A DNA stretch of 60,241 nucleotides from Euzebya sp. (GCF_964222135.1 NZ_CAXQBR010000062.1:1-60241), one strand, 5' to 3'; counted from the first letter of the stretch, positions 8,666 through 20,089 are shown. The notes: a model not told the origin generated them from the letters alone. Translations and numbers: made by a program.

Positions 8666-9841
8666 GTGAACCCCGTGCTGACCCGCCTCGGCGGCTACCC
8701 CCTCGCCGCCTTCCAGGACCTGGCCCGCGAGATGCGCGCCCAGCCCGAGCCGACCTACGACTTCTCGATCGGCGACCCGGTCGAGCCGACGCCGCCGTTC
8801 ATCCGCCGGGCGTTGATCGACGCGCTCGACCCGGTCAGCCAGTACCCGACCGCCGCCGGGATCCCCGAGCTCCGCCAGGCGATCGCCGGGTGGGTCGGGC
8901 GCCGCTTCGGCGTGGCGGTCGACCCCGACACCCAGGTGCTGCCGTCGTCGGGCTCGAAGGAGGCGATCTTCCACACCCCGCTCGCCCTCCTCGACGCCGG
9001 CTCCTCGCGCCGCCACGCGATCTGGGGCGCCCCCGGCTACCAGCCCTACGAGCGGGGTGCGCTGTTCGCCGGCGGCGAGTCCGACGCCGTCGACCTGTCG
9101 CCCGAGCGGGGATGGCGCCTCGAGCTCGACGCGCTCGGCGAGGCGCGGCTCGACCGGGCGTTCATCGCCTGGCTGAACTACCCGCACAACCCGACCGGGG
9201 CGGTCGTCGACGAGGCGTACCTGCGCGCCCAGCTGGCCACGGCTCGCGCCCACGGCGTGGTGCTCGGGTCCGACGAGTGCTACGTGGAGATCCACCCGCC
9301 CTCGGGCCCCCGGCCCCCGTCGCTGCTGCAGGCCGCCGACGGCGACCTGTCCGGGGTGCTGGTCTACTTCAGCCTCTCCAAGCGCAGCGGCATGACCGGC
9401 TACCGCTGCGGCGCCGTCGTCGGCGACCCCGCCCTCATCGCCGCGCAGCGGATCATGCGGCCCAACATCGGGACGGGCTCGCCGGAGTTCGTCCAGCGCG
9501 CCGCGGTCGCCGCCTGGTCCGACGACGACCACGTCGCCGAGCGGCGGGAGGTGTTCGAGGAGAAGCGGCGGATCGTCCTGGCCTTCCTCGACGAGGTCGG
9601 GCTGCGCACCGGCGGGTCCGAGGCGACCTTCTACCTGTGGGTGGCCGCTCCCGGCGGGGACGACGTCGCCTACGCCCAGGCGCTGCTCGCCCGACGGATC
9701 ATCGCGTCGCCCGGATCGGCGTTCGGCCCCGCCGGCACCGGCTGGCTCCGCCTGGCCCTGGTGCCCGACGCGGAGGGGTGCGCCGCCGCCGTCGACGTGT
9801 GGCGCACCGCGATCGCCGAGGGTGCCCTGCCAGGTGGCTGA
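8666..9841 (+). CDS. dapC: Succinyldiaminopimelate aminotransferase-like class I/II aminotransferase
   Basis: 391 aa from the GTG at 8666. PLP enzyme of fold type I: NYPHNPTGAVV, DECYVEIH, and SLSKRSGMTGYRCG with Lys239 as the Schiff-base lysine. Directly followed by dapD and dapE, it should convert N-succinyl-2-amino-6-ketopimelate to N-succinyl-LL-diaminopimelate with glutamate as donor. The family (DapC) matches actinobacterial homologues, and the neighbours support the role strongly. An upstream GTG at 8636 is possible, but the alignment of the family start (RLGGYPLAAFQDL) favours 8666. There is no strong ribosome-binding site, so a leaderless start is possible. Confidence 0.85.
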   Translation: MNPVLTRLGGYPLAAFQDLAREMRAQPEPTYDFSIGDPVEPTPPFIRRALIDALDPVSQYPTAAGIPELRQAIAGWVGRRFGVAVDPDTQVLPSSGSKEAIFHTPLALLDAGSSRRHAIWGAPGYQPYERGALFAGGESDAVDLSPERGWRLELDALGEARLDRAFIAWLNYPHNPTGAVVDEAYLRAQLATARAHGVVLGSDECYVEIHPPSGPRPPSLLQAADGDLSGVLVYFSLSKRSGMTGYRCGAVVGDPALIAAQRIMRPNIGTGSPEFVQRAAVAAWSDDDHVAERREVFEEKRRIVLAFLDEVGLRTGGSEATFYLWVAAPGGDDVAYAQALLARRIIASPGSAFGPAGTGWLRLALVPDAEGCAAAVDVWRTAIAEGALPGG

Positions 9842-9859
9842 CGCCGCACCGGCGTCGGC

Positions 9860-9865
9860 TACCGT
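9860..9865 (+). promoter_or_regulatory. Putative -10 box (TACCGT) upstream of dapD
   Basis: TACCGT lies 20 bases after the dapC stop and just before the 15-bp tandem repeats. It would give dapD its own promoter with a leader of about 80 bases. Assigned by pattern only. Confidence 0.3.
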
Positions 9866-9869
9866 CTCG

Positions 9870-9929
9870 GTGCCCGACCCCCCCGTGCCCGACCCCACCG
9901 GGCCCGACCCCACCGTGCCCGACCCCACC
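9870..9929 (+). repeat. Four tandem 15-bp repeats between dapC and dapD
   Basis: Four 15-base units close to GTGCCCGACCCCACC at 9870, 9885, 9900 and 9915. Each begins with a possible GTG codon (third unit GGG). Reading from 9870 gives a short Val-Pro-Asp-Pro repeat peptide ending at 9964, overlapping the dapD start in another frame. It may be a leader peptide or only a slippage repeat. Confidence 0.8.
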
Positions 9930-9949
9930 CCCACTCCGGAGCCCGCCCG

Positions 9950-11083
9950 ATGCCCGACGAGATGACCACCATCGACGACATCCACCGCGCCCGCGAGGCG
10001 ATGGAGGCCGCCATCGACGGCTACGTCGCCCCCGCCGCGTGGGGCGTCGGGGTGGCCACGATCGGCCCGTCGGGTGCCGTGCTGGACGTCGCCTACCCGG
10101 TCGTGAACACCGACGCCGCGCCCTTCGCAGCGGTGGCGCTGGCCGGCGCGGTGGGGCACGTGGCCGGGTCGGCGACCTACTACCTCGCCCCGCCCCAGCT
10201 CGCCGACGCCATCCAGCATGTCGCCCCCGCCGAGCCCGTCGACGTCCCCCACCCGAACCTGGCCGCGTGGCGCCAGCTGCTCGAGCTCGTCGAGGTCCCC
10301 ACGCCCGGCGGCACCCGCCATCTCGTCGCCGCGTTCATCGGCGACCTGGCGGACGACCCGGCCGACGCGGTCGACGCGTACCTGCGCCTCCACCTCCTCA
10401 GCCACCGGCTGGTCCCCCCGCACGGCCTCAGCACCACAGGGTTCTTCGGGGTCCTGACGAACTGCGTGTGGACCGACCACGGACCCTTCGAGGTGGAGTC
10501 CTTCGAGATCGCCCGGACGGCGCTGCGGGCGGCGGGCCACCACGTCAGCGTCCGGTTGGTCGACAAGTTCCCGCCGATGCTCGACTACGTCGTCCCCTCC
10601 GGCGTCCGGATCGCCGACGGGAACCGGGTCCGCCTCGGCGCGCACCTCGCCCCCGGCACGACCGTGATGCACGAGGGGTTCTGCAACTACAACGCGGGCA
10701 CGCTCGGCGCGTCCATGGTGGAGGGACGGATCTCGGCCGGGGTCGTCGTCGGCGACGGCTCTGACATCGGGGGAGGGGCTTCGATCATGGGGACGCTGTC
10801 CGGCGGCGGGTCGGAGACGATCCGGGTCGGGCGGGGCTGCCTGCTCGGCGCGAACGCGGGGCTCGGCATCTCGCTCGGCGACGACTGCGTGGTGGAGGCC
10901 GGCCTGTACCTGACCGCCGGCACCCGGGTGACGATGCCCGACGGGGCGGTCGTGAAGGCCCGCGAGCTGTCGGGCGCCGACGGGCTGCTGTTCCGCCGCA
11001 ACTCCGTCACGGGCGCGGTCGAGGCGATCGTCCGCTCCGGCGGGTCCTGGCAGGGCCTCAACACCGAGCTGCACGACAACTGA
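9950..11083 (+). CDS. dapD: Tetrahydrodipicolinate N-succinyltransferase, actinobacterial type
   Basis: 377 aa. Transfers succinate from succinyl-CoA to L-2,3,4,5-tetrahydrodipicolinate, the first committed step of the succinylase branch of lysine/DAP synthesis. The N-terminal half is the actinobacterial extension; the C-terminal half is a left-handed beta helix with hexapeptide rungs such as VVVGDGSDIGGGASIMG and IRVGRGCLLGANAGLGISLGDDCVVEAG, following the conserved MHEGFCNYNAGTLG. It works as a trimer in the family. Positioned between dapC and dapE, so three successive enzymes of the pathway are clustered. Start ATG at 9950 is preceded by CCGGAGCC, a weak ribosome-binding site. Confidence 0.93.
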   Translation: MPDEMTTIDDIHRAREAMEAAIDGYVAPAAWGVGVATIGPSGAVLDVAYPVVNTDAAPFAAVALAGAVGHVAGSATYYLAPPQLADAIQHVAPAEPVDVPHPNLAAWRQLLELVEVPTPGGTRHLVAAFIGDLADDPADAVDAYLRLHLLSHRLVPPHGLSTTGFFGVLTNCVWTDHGPFEVESFEIARTALRAAGHHVSVRLVDKFPPMLDYVVPSGVRIADGNRVRLGAHLAPGTTVMHEGFCNYNAGTLGASMVEGRISAGVVVGDGSDIGGGASIMGTLSGGGSETIRVGRGCLLGANAGLGISLGDDCVVEAGLYLTAGTRVTMPDGAVVKARELSGADGLLFRRNSVTGAVEAIVRSGGSWQGLNTELHDN

Positions 11084-11094
11084 GGGACCGGGCC

Positions 11095-12189
11095 GTGGAC
11101 CACCTGACCGATCTGCTCGTCGAGCTCCTCGCCATGCCCTGCGTGACGGGGGAGGAGGGGCCGATCGCCGATTGGCTCGCCGACCGGTACGCGAGCCGCG
11201 GGGACGTGGTGATCCGGGTGGGCAACTCCGTGGTGGTGGCCCCGCCGGAGGTCGAGGGCGACGACCGCCCCACCGTCCTGCTGGTCGGGCACACCGACGT
11301 GGTGCCGCCGACCGAGGACGACATCACCCCGCGGGTCGAGGGGGATCGCGTGGTCGGGCGAGGCGCCAGCGACATGAAGTCCGGCCTGGCCGTCGGCATG
11401 GACGCCTTCGAGGACGGGGCGCTCCGCGGCGGCCGGTACCGGCTGGTCCTGGTCGCCTACGCGGGGGAGGAGGGGCCGCACGAGGCCAACGAGCTCCGCG
11501 ACGTGCTGGAGGCCGTGCCCGGCCTGGCGGCGGCCGAGCTGGCCGTCGTCCTCGAGCCGACGGACCTGCGGGTCCAGCTCGGGTGCATGGGGGCACTCCA
11601 CGCCCAGGTGACGATCCACGGGCAGCAGGCGCACTCCGCGCGGCCGTGGCAGGGCGACAACGCGCTCAGCAAGGCGGGGGCGTGGCTCGCGTCCTGGCAC
11701 GACCGGCCACCGGTGGACGTCGAGGTCGACGGCCTCACCTACCGGGAGGTGGCCAGCCCCACCCAGGCGTGGACCACCAGCGCCCGCAACGTCATCCCCG
11801 GCGAGTTCACGGTCAGCATCAACTACCGCTTCGCGCCGGACAAGACCGTCGCCCAGGCCGAGGCGTGGCTGGCCGAGACCATCGGCGACGTCGGCACCAT
11901 CGAGGTCGTCGACCGCGCGCCGGCATGCCCGCCGTCCCGCCACGCCCCGGCGGTGGAGGCGTTCGTCGCGGCTGCGGACGCGCAGTCGAGCGTCGCGCCG
12001 GGAGGCGCGCAGTCGAGCATCGCTCCGCAGCAGTCCTGGACCGACGTGGCCCGCTTCGCCGAGGTCGGGGTCCCCGCCCTCAACTTCGGCCCCGGCATCA
12101 CCTCCCAGTCCCACCAGCGCGGCGAGCACGTCCCGATCGCCAACCTCGCCCCGGCCCGCGAGGTGCTGGGCCGGTTCCTGGCGGGCTGA
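11095..12189 (+). CDS. dapE: Succinyl-diaminopimelate desuccinylase
   Basis: 364 aa from the GTG at 11095, 11 bases after dapD. M20-family zinc hydrolase that releases succinate from N-succinyl-LL-DAP. Metal ligands are visible: LLVGHTDVVPP, GRGASDMKSGLAVGMDAF, AYAGEEGPHEAN and the C-terminal NFGPG. The dimerisation lid lies between residues about 165 and 280. Near residues 296-314 the protein has a 9-residue tandem (AQSSVAPGG, AQSSIAPQQ) encoded by a 27-bp direct repeat (11980-12018) just before the conserved SWTDVARFAEVGVPALNFG; homologues usually have a short loop here. The product feeds LL-DAP to DapF and MurE. Confidence 0.93.
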   Translation: MDHLTDLLVELLAMPCVTGEEGPIADWLADRYASRGDVVIRVGNSVVVAPPEVEGDDRPTVLLVGHTDVVPPTEDDITPRVEGDRVVGRGASDMKSGLAVGMDAFEDGALRGGRYRLVLVAYAGEEGPHEANELRDVLEAVPGLAAAELAVVLEPTDLRVQLGCMGALHAQVTIHGQQAHSARPWQGDNALSKAGAWLASWHDRPPVDVEVDGLTYREVASPTQAWTTSARNVIPGEFTVSINYRFAPDKTVAQAEAWLAETIGDVGTIEVVDRAPACPPSRHAPAVEAFVAAADAQSSVAPGGAQSSIAPQQSWTDVARFAEVGVPALNFGPGITSQSHQRGEHVPIANLAPAREVLGRFLAG

Positions 12190-12213
12190 ACGGGGCCTGG
12201 CCGGGCCCGCGCG

Positions 12214-13851
12214 TCAGCGCAGCCGGTCGGTGAGCTGGTGGAGCTCGGCGAGGGCAGCCAGCTCGCGGTCGACGGGGTCGACGACCAGCTCGTCGGCGGC
12301 CGCGGACGCCGCGGCGACGAGGATCCGACGCGCGGTCGTCCGCCGTCGTCGGGCGCCCACCGCGGCGGCGAGCCGGCCCAGCGCGCTGACGAGCAGGCCG
12401 GCCAGCGCCCCGCCGAGCGCCATCGCCGTCGGCCAGGGCACCTCGCCGATCCGCGGGGTGGGGAGGTCGGGCAGACCGAACCACGCCACCGCCGCGATCA
12501 CGGCCAGCCACACGAGCCCGACCGCCATCACGCCGGCCAGCACCCACTGCAACGACGACGCCGCCGACCACCAGGCCGGACGGCGCGTGGGCAGCTCAGC
12601 GGCCCCGACGGCGCGGTCCAGCGCGTCGGCCAGGTCCTCCCGGCGGGCGTCGGCGACGGCGGCGACCCGGCGGGTCCAGGCGTCGGGCAGGTCGGTGGTC
12701 ACGTCGTCGACCAGCGTCCGGACGGCGGCGGCCGCGCCGGCCTGGGAGACCGCGGCCGGCGCGGGCCGCGACGTCCGCCCGCCGGTGGCGGTCCCCTCGG
12801 CCGGTGCGGTCCGGTCGAGCCCGAGTCGCCTGAGCGGGTCCGGGCGCAGGCGGCGCACCCACCGCGTCGGCGGCCACCCGACGTGCTGGGCGGCGCGGGC
12901 GCGGTGGGCCGCCCCGACCGCGTCAGCCACGGCCTCGGCGCCGGCGACCTCGGCGACCGCGACGGTCAGCCGGCGGCGAGCGGACGTCGGCACCGGTCCC
13001 GGGGGGCGGGTGCCCAGGTGGGCGTCCAGGTCCTCCGCCAGCCGGTCGACGTCGGCGTGCAGCCGCGCGACCATCGCCCGCCGCTCGGCGAGGCGGGCGG
13101 CCAGCTCGCGGCGGAGCTCGGCGATCCCCTCGCCCCCGGTGGCGGAGGTCGCCATCACCCGCGCGTCGGCTAGGCCGTCGGCGACGAGCAGGCGGCGGAG
13201 GTCGTCGAGCACCGCACGGCGGTCGTCAGCCGGCACCCGGTCGACCTGGTTCAGCACCACCAGCGTGACCGCGTCGTGGCCGGCGAAGCGGCGCAGGTAG
13301 GCGTCATGCAGCGCCGCGTCGGCGTACTTCTGGGGGTCGACGACCCACGCGAAGGCGTCCACGACCTCCACCAGGCGGTCCACCTCCGCGCGGTGGTCCG
13401 CGGCGGTGGAGTCGTGGTCCGGCAGGTCCACCAGCACCAGCCCGTCGAGGTCCGCCGACCCCGTGACCACGTGCCGCCGGGGCACGGCCAGCCAGTCCAG
13501 CAGGTCCGCGGCGCCGGGGTCCAGCACCCCCGTCGCGTCGAACACCGCCGCCTGGGCGGTCGACGTGGTGGGCCGGCGGACGCCGACGTCGGCGAGCCCC
13601 TCACCCGCCAGCGCGTTGAACAGCGACGACTTGCCGCTGCCGGTGGCGCCGGCGAGGGCCACGACGGTGTGGGACGGGCCGTGCGTCACCCGGCCGCGCG
13701 CCCGCGCCAGGGCGCCGTCGAGCCGGTCGACCACCTCGTCGGGGAGGCGACCGGGAGCCTCCCGGGTGCGGTCGGCCACGGCGGCGAGCACGTCGAGGCG
13801 CTCCGCGAGCCGCCGGTCGGCCGCCCGGGCGGCCCGTGCGCCCCGGCTCAC
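12214..13851 (-). CDS. Dynamin/YfjP-like GTPase with two membrane helices
   Basis: 545 aa, GTG start overlapping the stop of the upstream GTPase gene by 4 bases. The N-terminal GTPase domain has the P-loop GATGSGKSS (68-76), G3 DLPDHDS and G4 NQVD. The C-terminal part has two hydrophobic segments, one around WVLAGVMAVGLVWLAVIAAV and one around AMALGGALAGLLVSALGRL, so it should be anchored in the cytoplasmic membrane. Such GTPases occur as adjacent pairs in many actinobacteria and are likened to bacterial dynamins; the role (membrane stress or remodelling) is not established here. The gene ends 24 bases from the convergent dapE stop. Confidence 0.85.
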   Translation of the reverse strand: MSRGARAARAADRRLAERLDVLAAVADRTREAPGRLPDEVVDRLDGALARARGRVTHGPSHTVVALAGATGSGKSSLFNALAGEGLADVGVRRPTTSTAQAAVFDATGVLDPGAADLLDWLAVPRRHVVTGSADLDGLVLVDLPDHDSTAADHRAEVDRLVEVVDAFAWVVDPQKYADAALHDAYLRRFAGHDAVTLVVLNQVDRVPADDRRAVLDDLRRLLVADGLADARVMATSATGGEGIAELRRELAARLAERRAMVARLHADVDRLAEDLDAHLGTRPPGPVPTSARRRLTVAVAEVAGAEAVADAVGAAHRARAAQHVGWPPTRWVRRLRPDPLRRLGLDRTAPAEGTATGGRTSRPAPAAVSQAGAAAAVRTLVDDVTTDLPDAWTRRVAAVADARREDLADALDRAVGAAELPTRRPAWWSAASSLQWVLAGVMAVGLVWLAVIAAVAWFGLPDLPTPRIGEVPWPTAMALGGALAGLLVSALGRLAAAVGARRRRTTARRILVAAASAAADELVVDPVDRELAALAELHQLTDRLR

Positions 13852-15605
13852 GACAGCCCCCTGCGGAGGGCGCGGGCGGCGTCCCGCAACGAGACCGCCA
13901 GGGTCGGGTCAGGTGCGCGTGCGTCGACCGCGCGGGTGAACCTGGCCGCCTCTGCGTTGAGGAGCGCGGCCAGCCGGGCGTCGAGGTCGGCGCGGGCCCG
14001 CTCGGTCAGCCGCCGGACCGCCTGGTCGCCGAGGAGCGCCTCGAGCAGCGTCGACCCGACCGCGGTCGAGCCACCCGCGATCGCCACCTCGCCGCCGGTC
14101 AGCCCGCCGGTCTGGGCGAACACGCCGACCATCAGCACCAGCGCGACGCCGTTGACGCCGTAGGACAGCACCTTCGCCGTCATGCGCCGGCCCGACCCCT
14201 CGGCGCGGAGCAGGTCCAGCAGGGCCGCCTGCCAGTCGCGGACCAGCCGCTCGGTGCGGGCGGGCAGGTCGACCGAGGGGCGGGACAGGTCGTCGGCGGG
14301 CGGCAGACCGTCCTCGGCCAGCCCGCCTGCGAGGACCGCCTCGCCGTCCGGGGTGGTCCGCCACAGCGCGCCGACCTCGTCGACCGCCGCGGCCACGCGC
14401 TCGCGGACGAGCAGCTCGACACCGCTCTCGACGGCCCCCTGGAACCCCTCGACCGCGGGCGTGCGACCGGTCACGGCGGACACGACGCGGTCGCGCCACC
14501 GGCCGATGCGGCTCTGCAGCTGGCGGAGCAGCTCGCCGGTGCCGACCAGGTCCTGCCAGCGGGCCAGCACCTCTCCCCGCATCACCGTGCCGTCGCGGAC
14601 GTCGCGGGCCAGCTGGGCGCGGGTCCGCGCGAACGTGCTGGCGGCCTGGTCGCGCAGGCGGTCCGCGGCGTCCGCGCGGCGCTCGAGGGCCTCGACGACC
14701 GCGTCGGTCCGGTCGGCGACGTCGGCGAGGGTCCCGCGCAGCCCCTGCCGCACGAGCTCGGCGCGGACGTCGTGGTCTGCCGCGATGCCCGCGAGCCAGT
14801 CCCGGAGCGGGGCCACCTGCGCCGCGGGCAGCCGCCCCTGGACCAGCGGCTGCTCGTCGAGCACCAGCAGGGGCGCCTCGCCCAGGCCCGCCGCGGTGAG
14901 CATCTCGCGGAGGTGGGCCGCGACCTGCCCGCCCGCGCCGGGCGGGACCCGGTTCAGCACGAGGGCCACGCCGACACCGCGGGCCCGGGCGGTGGCGAGC
15001 ACGTCCCAGGGCACCGCGTCGGCGTAGCGGGCGGCGGTGGTCACGAACACCCACAGGTCCGCGGCGTCGAGGAGGTGGCCGGCCGCCGCCCTGTTCAGCT
15101 CCTCGACCGAGTCGATGTCCGGCGCGTCGAGGAGGGCGAGGGCCTCGCCGACGGCATCGGAGGCGACCAGGCGCAGCTGCTGGGGGCCCGACGCGTCGCC
15201 GCCCTGCACCCGGGCGAACGACCCGAGCACGCGGTCGTCGGTGAACCACCGCGCGGCGTCTGGGTGGTGGACCAGGACCGGGGCACGGGTGGTCGGCCGC
15301 AGCACACCCGGGCGGGTCACCTCCGCCCCGACGAGGCTGTTCACGATCGTCGACTTCCCCGACCCGGTCGACCCCCCGACCACCACCAGCGCCGGCGCGT
15401 CGAGGTCGCGCAGGCGCGGGATGACGTAGTCGTCGAGCTGGCGGGCGACCCCGCGGACGGCGTCGCGGAGGGTCCCGGCGGCCCGGTCGTCAGCGGCACC
15501 CGGGACCAGCTCGGCGCGCCCGAGGAGGGCGCGCAGCTCCTCGGCGTCGGCGATCGGTCCGGAGGTGTCGATGCGCCAGTGCTGCCCGCCGCCCGCCGTG
15601 GCCAA
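13848..15605 (-). CDS. Dynamin/YfjP-like GTPase, first of a pair
   Basis: About 585 aa if it starts at the TTG at 15605. P-loop GGSTGSGKST, switch-like DAPDIDS, and a weak G4 (LNRV, lacking the usual Asp). A long helical middle region (residues about 240-430) follows, then a C-terminal hydrophobic pair around VALVLMVGVFAQTGGLTGGEVAIAGGSTAVGS. The frame is open to 15923 on this strand, and an ATG at 15707 is available, but that would overlap the divergent HPP gene, so the start is uncertain. Translational overlap with the second GTPase argues that the two act together, perhaps as a heteromeric membrane-remodelling machine (inference). Confidence 0.8.
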   Translation of the reverse strand: MATAGGGQHWRIDTSGPIADAEELRALLGRAELVPGAADDRAAGTLRDAVRGVARQLDDYVIPRLRDLDAPALVVVGGSTGSGKSTIVNSLVGAEVTRPGVLRPTTRAPVLVHHPDAARWFTDDRVLGSFARVQGGDASGPQQLRLVASDAVGEALALLDAPDIDSVEELNRAAAGHLLDAADLWVFVTTAARYADAVPWDVLATARARGVGVALVLNRVPPGAGGQVAAHLREMLTAAGLGEAPLLVLDEQPLVQGRLPAAQVAPLRDWLAGIAADHDVRAELVRQGLRGTLADVADRTDAVVEALERRADAADRLRDQAASTFARTRAQLARDVRDGTVMRGEVLARWQDLVGTGELLRQLQSRIGRWRDRVVSAVTGRTPAVEGFQGAVESGVELLVRERVAAAVDEVGALWRTTPDGEAVLAGGLAEDGLPPADDLSRPSVDLPARTERLVRDWQAALLDLLRAEGSGRRMTAKVLSYGVNGVALVLMVGVFAQTGGLTGGEVAIAGGSTAVGSTLLEALLGDQAVRRLTERARADLDARLAALLNAEAARFTRAVDARAPDPTLAVSLRDAARALRRGLS

Positions 15606-15646
15606 CCCACGCCGGGGCGGGAGCGGCCGCAGTGCGCCGGGTGCGC

Positions 15647-15652
15647 TACCCT
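15647..15652 (+). promoter_or_regulatory. Putative -10 box (TACCCT) of the HPP gene
   Basis: TACCCT sits 48 bases before the ATG at 15700, in the divergent region between the GTPase pair and the HPP gene. Pattern match only; no clear -35. Confidence 0.3.
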
Positions 15653-15699
15653 CCGCCGGCGCAGCAGCCGGTGCGGCCGGGACGAGAGGACGACGACCG

Positions 15700-16365
15700 A
15701 TGGCCATCTCCGACGAGCGGGACATGCCGCCACCGCCCCTCGGGTACGCGCAGGTGCACCGCCACCCGCCCCCACCGGGACTGGGGTTCCCGGGGCCGCC
15801 GCCCGAGATCCCAGAGGTCCCGGTCGGGCTGCTGGCCCGCGCGCGAGGGGGGAGGGGTGAGGGGCCGGCCCGTCGTCCGGTCAGCGAGGTGGTGTGGTCG
15901 TGGCTCGGCGCGGCGCTCGGCATCTACGCCATCGTCTGGCCGAGCACCCAGATGCTGCCGGGCACCGAGTCGGTCTTCCTGATCGGCTCGTTCGGCGCGA
16001 GCGCGGTGCTGGTCTACGGCGTCCCGTTCGCCGACCTGGCCCAGCCCCGGAACGTCCTCGGGGGGCACGTGGTGTCCGCAGCGGTCGGGGTGACCGTCCA
16101 GCACCTCGTCGGCGACCTCGCCCTCGCCAGCGCGATCGCCGTGGCGACGGCGATCGCGGCGATGCACGTCACCCGCACCATCCACCCGCCGGGCGGGGCG
16201 ACGGCCCTGATCGCGGTGATCGGCGGGATGGGCATCACCGACCTCGGCTACACCTACGTCGTGGCGCCGGTCGGGGTCTCCGCGGTGGCCATGTTGGCGA
16301 TCGGGATCGTGGTCAACAACCTCAGCCGGAACCCGGCACGCCACTACCCGAAGTACTGGTGGTGA
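15700..16365 (+). CDS. HPP-family integral membrane protein
   Basis: 221 aa. A proline-rich cytoplasmic N-terminus (about 70 residues) is followed by four to five membrane helices. The naming motif is present as TIHPPGGATALIAV near residue 170, preceded by GSFGASAVLVYGVPFADLAQPRNVLGGHVVSA, also conserved in the family. Some HPP proteins of cyanobacteria and plastids transport nitrite; the substrate of actinobacterial members is not known. The ATG is preceded by GAGAGGACG. Transcribed away from the GTPase pair and followed by a promoter for the next gene 6 bases past its stop. Confidence 0.85.
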   Translation: MAISDERDMPPPPLGYAQVHRHPPPPGLGFPGPPPEIPEVPVGLLARARGGRGEGPARRPVSEVVWSWLGAALGIYAIVWPSTQMLPGTESVFLIGSFGASAVLVYGVPFADLAQPRNVLGGHVVSAAVGVTVQHLVGDLALASAIAVATAIAAMHVTRTIHPPGGATALIAVIGGMGITDLGYTYVVAPVGVSAVAMLAIGIVVNNLSRNPARHYPKYWW

Positions 16366-16370
16366 CGCAG

Positions 16371-18821
<2,451 letters not shown>

Positions 18822-18873
18822 CCCTGGCCGGACACGGCCACGGGCGCGGCGAGGGCTGGCAGCATCGGAGGGG

Positions 18874-20085
18874 ATGCAGCCCCTCGTCCTGGACGCCGGT
18901 CGCCGGCCCGTCGTCGCCGACCCGCCGATCGTGCTGGCCCCGATGGCCGGGGTCACGAACGCGCCGTTCCGCACCCTGTGCCGCCGGTACGGGGGCGGGC
19001 TGTACGTCAGCGAGATGGTCGGGGCCCGCGCCCTGGTCGAGGCCGCCCGTCAGGGGCACCTGGACCTCGCCCGCGACGCCGGCGATGCCGACCGCTGGGC
19101 CGACGACGCGCCAGACAGCCGCCAGCGGACCGTCCTCCGCGCGGCGTTCAGCCCCGACGAGGACCCCCGCTCCCTCCAGCTCTACGCCACCGACCCCGAC
19201 GAGCTGCACGCGGCCGTGGCGCTCCTCGCCGAGCGGGACCTGGTCGACCACGTCGACCTGAACGTCGGCTGCCCGGCGAAGAAGGTCACCCGCCACGGCG
19301 GCGGGGCGGCGCTGCCGTGGCGCACCGGCCTGTTCGCCCGGCTGGTCGACGCCGCCGTCCGCGCCGCCGACGGCCGCCCGGTCACCGTGAAGATGCGCAT
19401 GGGGATCGACGCGGCCCACCTGACCTACCTCGACGCCGGCCGGGCGGCTCGGGACGCCGGCGCGGCAGCGGTGACCCTCCACGGCCGGACCGCGGAGGAC
19501 GCCTACGCCGGCCACGCCGACTGGGACGCGATCGGCCGGCTGGTCGACGCGATCGGCGACGACGTGCCGGTCCTCGGCAACGGCGACATCTGGCAGGCCT
19601 CCGACGCGGTCGCGATGATCGCCCGCACCGGCTGCGCCGGCGTGGTGATCGGCCGCGGGTGCCTGGGCCGGCCGTGGCTGTTCCGCGATCTCGAGGCCGC
19701 GCTGGCCGGGCGTCCCGTCCCGCCGCCCCCGACGCTGCGCGAGATCGCCGACATGCTCCGCGAGCACGCCCGGCTGCTGGTCGACCACCTGGGCGAGGAC
19801 GCCGGCATGCGCGACATCCGCAAGCACACCGGCTGGTACCTCCAGGGCATCGACCTCGGCCGGCCGCTGCGCCTGGCCCTCCGCCAGGTCGAGCGGCTCG
19901 ACCAGCTCGACGAGCTGCTGGCGGTCGTGGACCTCGACGTCGAGATGCCCGAGAGTGCCCTCGAGATGCACCGCGGCCACTCCCACGGACCCAAGCCCGT
20001 CAGCCTGCCCCACGGCTGGCTCGACTCCCGCGACGATCCCGCGCCGCTGGCCGCTGCCGCCGCCGACGTGGTCTCGGGCGGCTGA
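18874..20085 (+). CDS. dusB: tRNA-dihydrouridine synthase, DusB type
   Basis: 403 aa, ATG with GGAGGGG just upstream. FMN-dependent TIM-barrel enzyme that reduces uridines in the D-loop of tRNA with NADPH. Seen: APMAGVTNAPFRTLCRRYG, SEMVGARALVE, DLNVGCPAKKVTRHGGGAAL with the catalytic Cys, VKMRMGID, LHGRTAEDAYAG, LGNGDIW and GVVIGRGCLGRPWLF, all in the order of the family. The C-terminal helical RNA-binding domain contains RDIRKHTGWYLQG. A stretch of about 25 extra residues near 60-75 (AGDADRWADDAPDSRQR) is unusual but not damaging. Located between the two topoisomerase subunits, 52 bases after the first. Confidence 0.92.
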   Translation: MQPLVLDAGRRPVVADPPIVLAPMAGVTNAPFRTLCRRYGGGLYVSEMVGARALVEAARQGHLDLARDAGDADRWADDAPDSRQRTVLRAAFSPDEDPRSLQLYATDPDELHAAVALLAERDLVDHVDLNVGCPAKKVTRHGGGAALPWRTGLFARLVDAAVRAADGRPVTVKMRMGIDAAHLTYLDAGRAARDAGAAAVTLHGRTAEDAYAGHADWDAIGRLVDAIGDDVPVLGNGDIWQASDAVAMIARTGCAGVVIGRGCLGRPWLFRDLEAALAGRPVPPPPTLREIADMLREHARLLVDHLGEDAGMRDIRKHTGWYLQGIDLGRPLRLALRQVERLDQLDELLAVVDLDVEMPESALEMHRGHSHGPKPVSLPHGWLDSRDDPAPLAAAAADVVSGG

Positions 20086-20089
20086 CCGC

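Noticed and set aside
15606-15923. N-terminal extension of the first GTPase to 15923
   Set aside because: It would overlap the divergent HPP gene and its promoter, and reads as low-complexity Pro/Gly/Arg sequence.
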